Positions 62,808-64,000 of a stretch of DNA of 64,000 bases are shown here, piece after piece. This DNA comes from Compostibacter hankyongensis (GTDB lineage Bacteria > Bacteroidota > Bacteroidia > Chitinophagales > Chitinophagaceae). The stretch spans positions 124,001 to 188,000 of the forward strand of contig NZ_BAABFN010000006.1 in NCBI RefSeq assembly GCF_039541075.1, given 5' to 3'. The position numbers and the translations under genes were made by a program. Position 1 is the stretch's first letter. Each line of letters begins with the position of its first letter. The notes under the pieces are model-generated. The model did no database searches. It was given only the letters and a program-made list of their open reading frames with translations, and was not told the DNA's origin.

Positions 62808-64000
62808 TCAGATATTCCCTTTCTTCAGTTCTTTAACGGCGTAATCAGCGGCCCGCGCGGTGAGCGCCATATAGGTCAGCGAAGGATTCTGGCAGGCCGT
62901 GCTGGCCATACAGGATCCGTCGGTGATAAATACATTTTTTACGGCATGCAGCTGGTTCCATGCATTCAGCATGGAAGTTTTGGGGTCCCGGCCCATTCTG
63001 GCCGTGCCCATTTCGTGTATGCAGTGACCGGGAGGCGAGTCTTTCAGCCCGTCGTAAGTATGGATATCTTTCAGCCCGGCAGCATCCAGCATCTCCGCTG
63101 CATCGTTCATCATATCCTTGCGCATCGCCAGCTCGTTTTCTTTAAAGCTGCAGTTGATCTTCAGGGTAGGCAGGCCGTAGGCATCGGTCTTGCTTTTGTC
63201 CAGCGTCGCTCCGTTCTCATGGTAAGGCAGGCATTCTCCCCAGGAGCCCAGCCCCATACCCCATTCGCCGGGCTCGGCCAGCTCTTTTTTAAATTCCACG
63301 CCGATCCCGGCGCTGGCGGCGCCTCTTCCCCAGCTGCCGCGGGAGGCTCCGCCCTGGTAGCCAAAGCCGCGTACATATCCTCTTTTTTCGTCCCCGTGCA
63401 GGTTGCGGTAACGGGGCACATAGACGCCGTTGGCCCTGCGGCCATAGTAATATTTATCTCCGAACCCGTCGAAGCGACCACCGGCGCCTACGCTGAAATG
63501 GTGATCCATCAGGTAGTGGCCCAACACGCCACTGTCGTTCCCCAGCCCGTTCGGGAAGCGGTTGGAGACGGAATGCATCAGCAGCCAGGTGGTGCCCAGC
63601 GTGGAAGCGTTGACAAAGACGATCTTTGCCGTATAATCTTCCGTCTTTTTGGTATGGGTATCCAGGATACGGACGCCGCTGGCGCGCTGCCGCGCTTCGT
63701 CATATAATACCTCCAGGGCTATGGCATCGGTGCGGAGGGTAAGATTGCCCGTAGCCATGGCCGCCGGCAGCGTAGCCGACAAGGTGCTGAAATAACCGCC
63801 GAAGGGGCAGCCCCAGTGACAGCGATTGCGGAACTGGCAGCTCTGACGCTTTACATCCAGCTGCGGCGCGGCCGCCTTGCTCAGGTTGGCGGTCCGCCCG
63901 ATGATGATATGCCGGTCCTTCCAGCGGGCATTTACTTTGTCCCGGGCATGCTCCTCCAGACAGTTCATGTCCATCGGCGGCAGAAACTTACCGTCAGGAA
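62808..64000 (-). CDS. GMC family oxidoreductase, partial (5' end beyond window)
   Basis: About 396 C-terminal residues are visible; the frame stays open to the window edge (PDGKFLPPMDMNCLEEH at the cut), so the FAD-binding N-terminus lies outside. It aligns along its length with the downstream GMC protein: RNRCHWGCPFGGYFST, NGLGNDSGVLGHYLMDHHF, IHEMGTARMG and the identical C-terminus AADYAVKELKKGNI. The internal ATG near 63974 is not the real start. With its neighbour it forms a tandem pair, probably with different substrate ranges. Confidence 0.9.
   Translation of the reverse strand, partial: PDGKFLPPMDMNCLEEHARDKVNARWKDRHIIIGRTANLSKAAAPQLDVKRQSCQFRNRCHWGCPFGGYFSTLSATLPAAMATGNLTLRTDAIALEVLYDEARQRASGVRILDTHTKKTEDYTAKIVFVNASTLGTTWLLMHSVSNRFPNGLGNDSGVLGHYLMDHHFSVGAGGRFDGFGDKYYYGRRANGVYVPRYRNLHGDEKRGYVRGFGYQGGASRGSWGRGAASAGIGVEFKKELAEPGEWGMGLGSWGECLPYHENGATLDKSKTDAYGLPTLKINCSFKENELAMRKDMMNDAAEMLDAAGLKDIHTYDGLKDSPPGHCIHEMGTARMGRDPKTSMLNAWNQLHAVKNVFITDGSCMASTACQNPSLTYMALTARAADYAVKELKKGNI

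Overview
The window comes from a GC-rich member of the Bacteroidota, most likely a Chitinophagaceae-type (Chitinophaga-like) bacterium. Supporting evidence is a gliding-motility lipoprotein (GldH), a type IX secretion PorP/SprF protein, a giant exoprotein with a CHU_C-type C-terminal sorting domain, GH97/GH89/GH3-serine hydrolase enzymes, Bat proteins, and repeated TAnnTTTG promoter boxes in place of the E. coli -35/-10 pattern. Shine-Dalgarno sequences are mostly absent, and GTG or TTG starts occur. No rRNA, tRNA, CRISPR array, transposase or prophage gene was seen.

Layout. 0.1-4.7 kb (+): M19 dipeptidase, SDR oxidoreductase, then a BatD/BatE-like pair. 4.7-9.8 kb (-): glycan-degradation block with GH97, GH89 and a DUF1080 lipoprotein. 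9.9-12.2 kb (+): GHL10-type hydrolase and an MgtC-family membrane protein. 12.3-15.9 kb (+): two half ABC exporters whose motif degeneracy is complementary, as in heterodimeric exporters with one active ATP site. 15.9-21.0 kb (-): TlpA-like thioredoxin, HMA metal-binding protein, then a compact yicC-gldH-histidine kinase-response regulator run, preceded by a pseudouridine synthase. 21.0-21.4 kb: AT-rich gap with two DnaA-box matches. 21.4-27.8 kb: LpxD-family acyltransferase (+), then epimerase, pheS and a GH3/beta-lactamase fusion (-). 27.9-44.5 kb (-): one transcription unit encoding a 4457-residue secreted Ig-repeat protein, a PorP/SprF protein and an OmpA-like protein, ending at a hairpin. 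44.9-47.5 kb (-): a NACHT-type STAND ATPase with a possible DNA-binding N-terminus, isolated by long gaps. 47.9-55.8 kb (+): mutL, gcvT, a ComB-like phosphatase and a SWIM-SNF2 helicase. 55.8-60.9 kb: a response regulator/kinase pair divergent from an outer-membrane beta-barrel protein, with candidate operator repeats between them. 61.1 kb to the end (-): two tandem GMC oxidoreductases, the second cut by the window edge.

The most unusual non-coding signal is a family of modular intergenic repeats. Blocks I call D, A, B, C and E recur at 22.35-22.63, 23.61-23.71, 49.81-49.97 and 60.92-61.08 kb, with an A-like block at 14.07-14.16 kb. Two near-identical C hairpins face each other across the epimerase gene, and one D block supplies the 3' end and stop codon of the lpxD-like gene. 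The other main candidates for new biology are the giant two-module adhesin with its own secretion partners, the HTH-NACHT protein beside it, an orphan terminator-like hairpin at 44.8 kb, and a possible replication origin or DnaA-regulated site at 21.2 kb.
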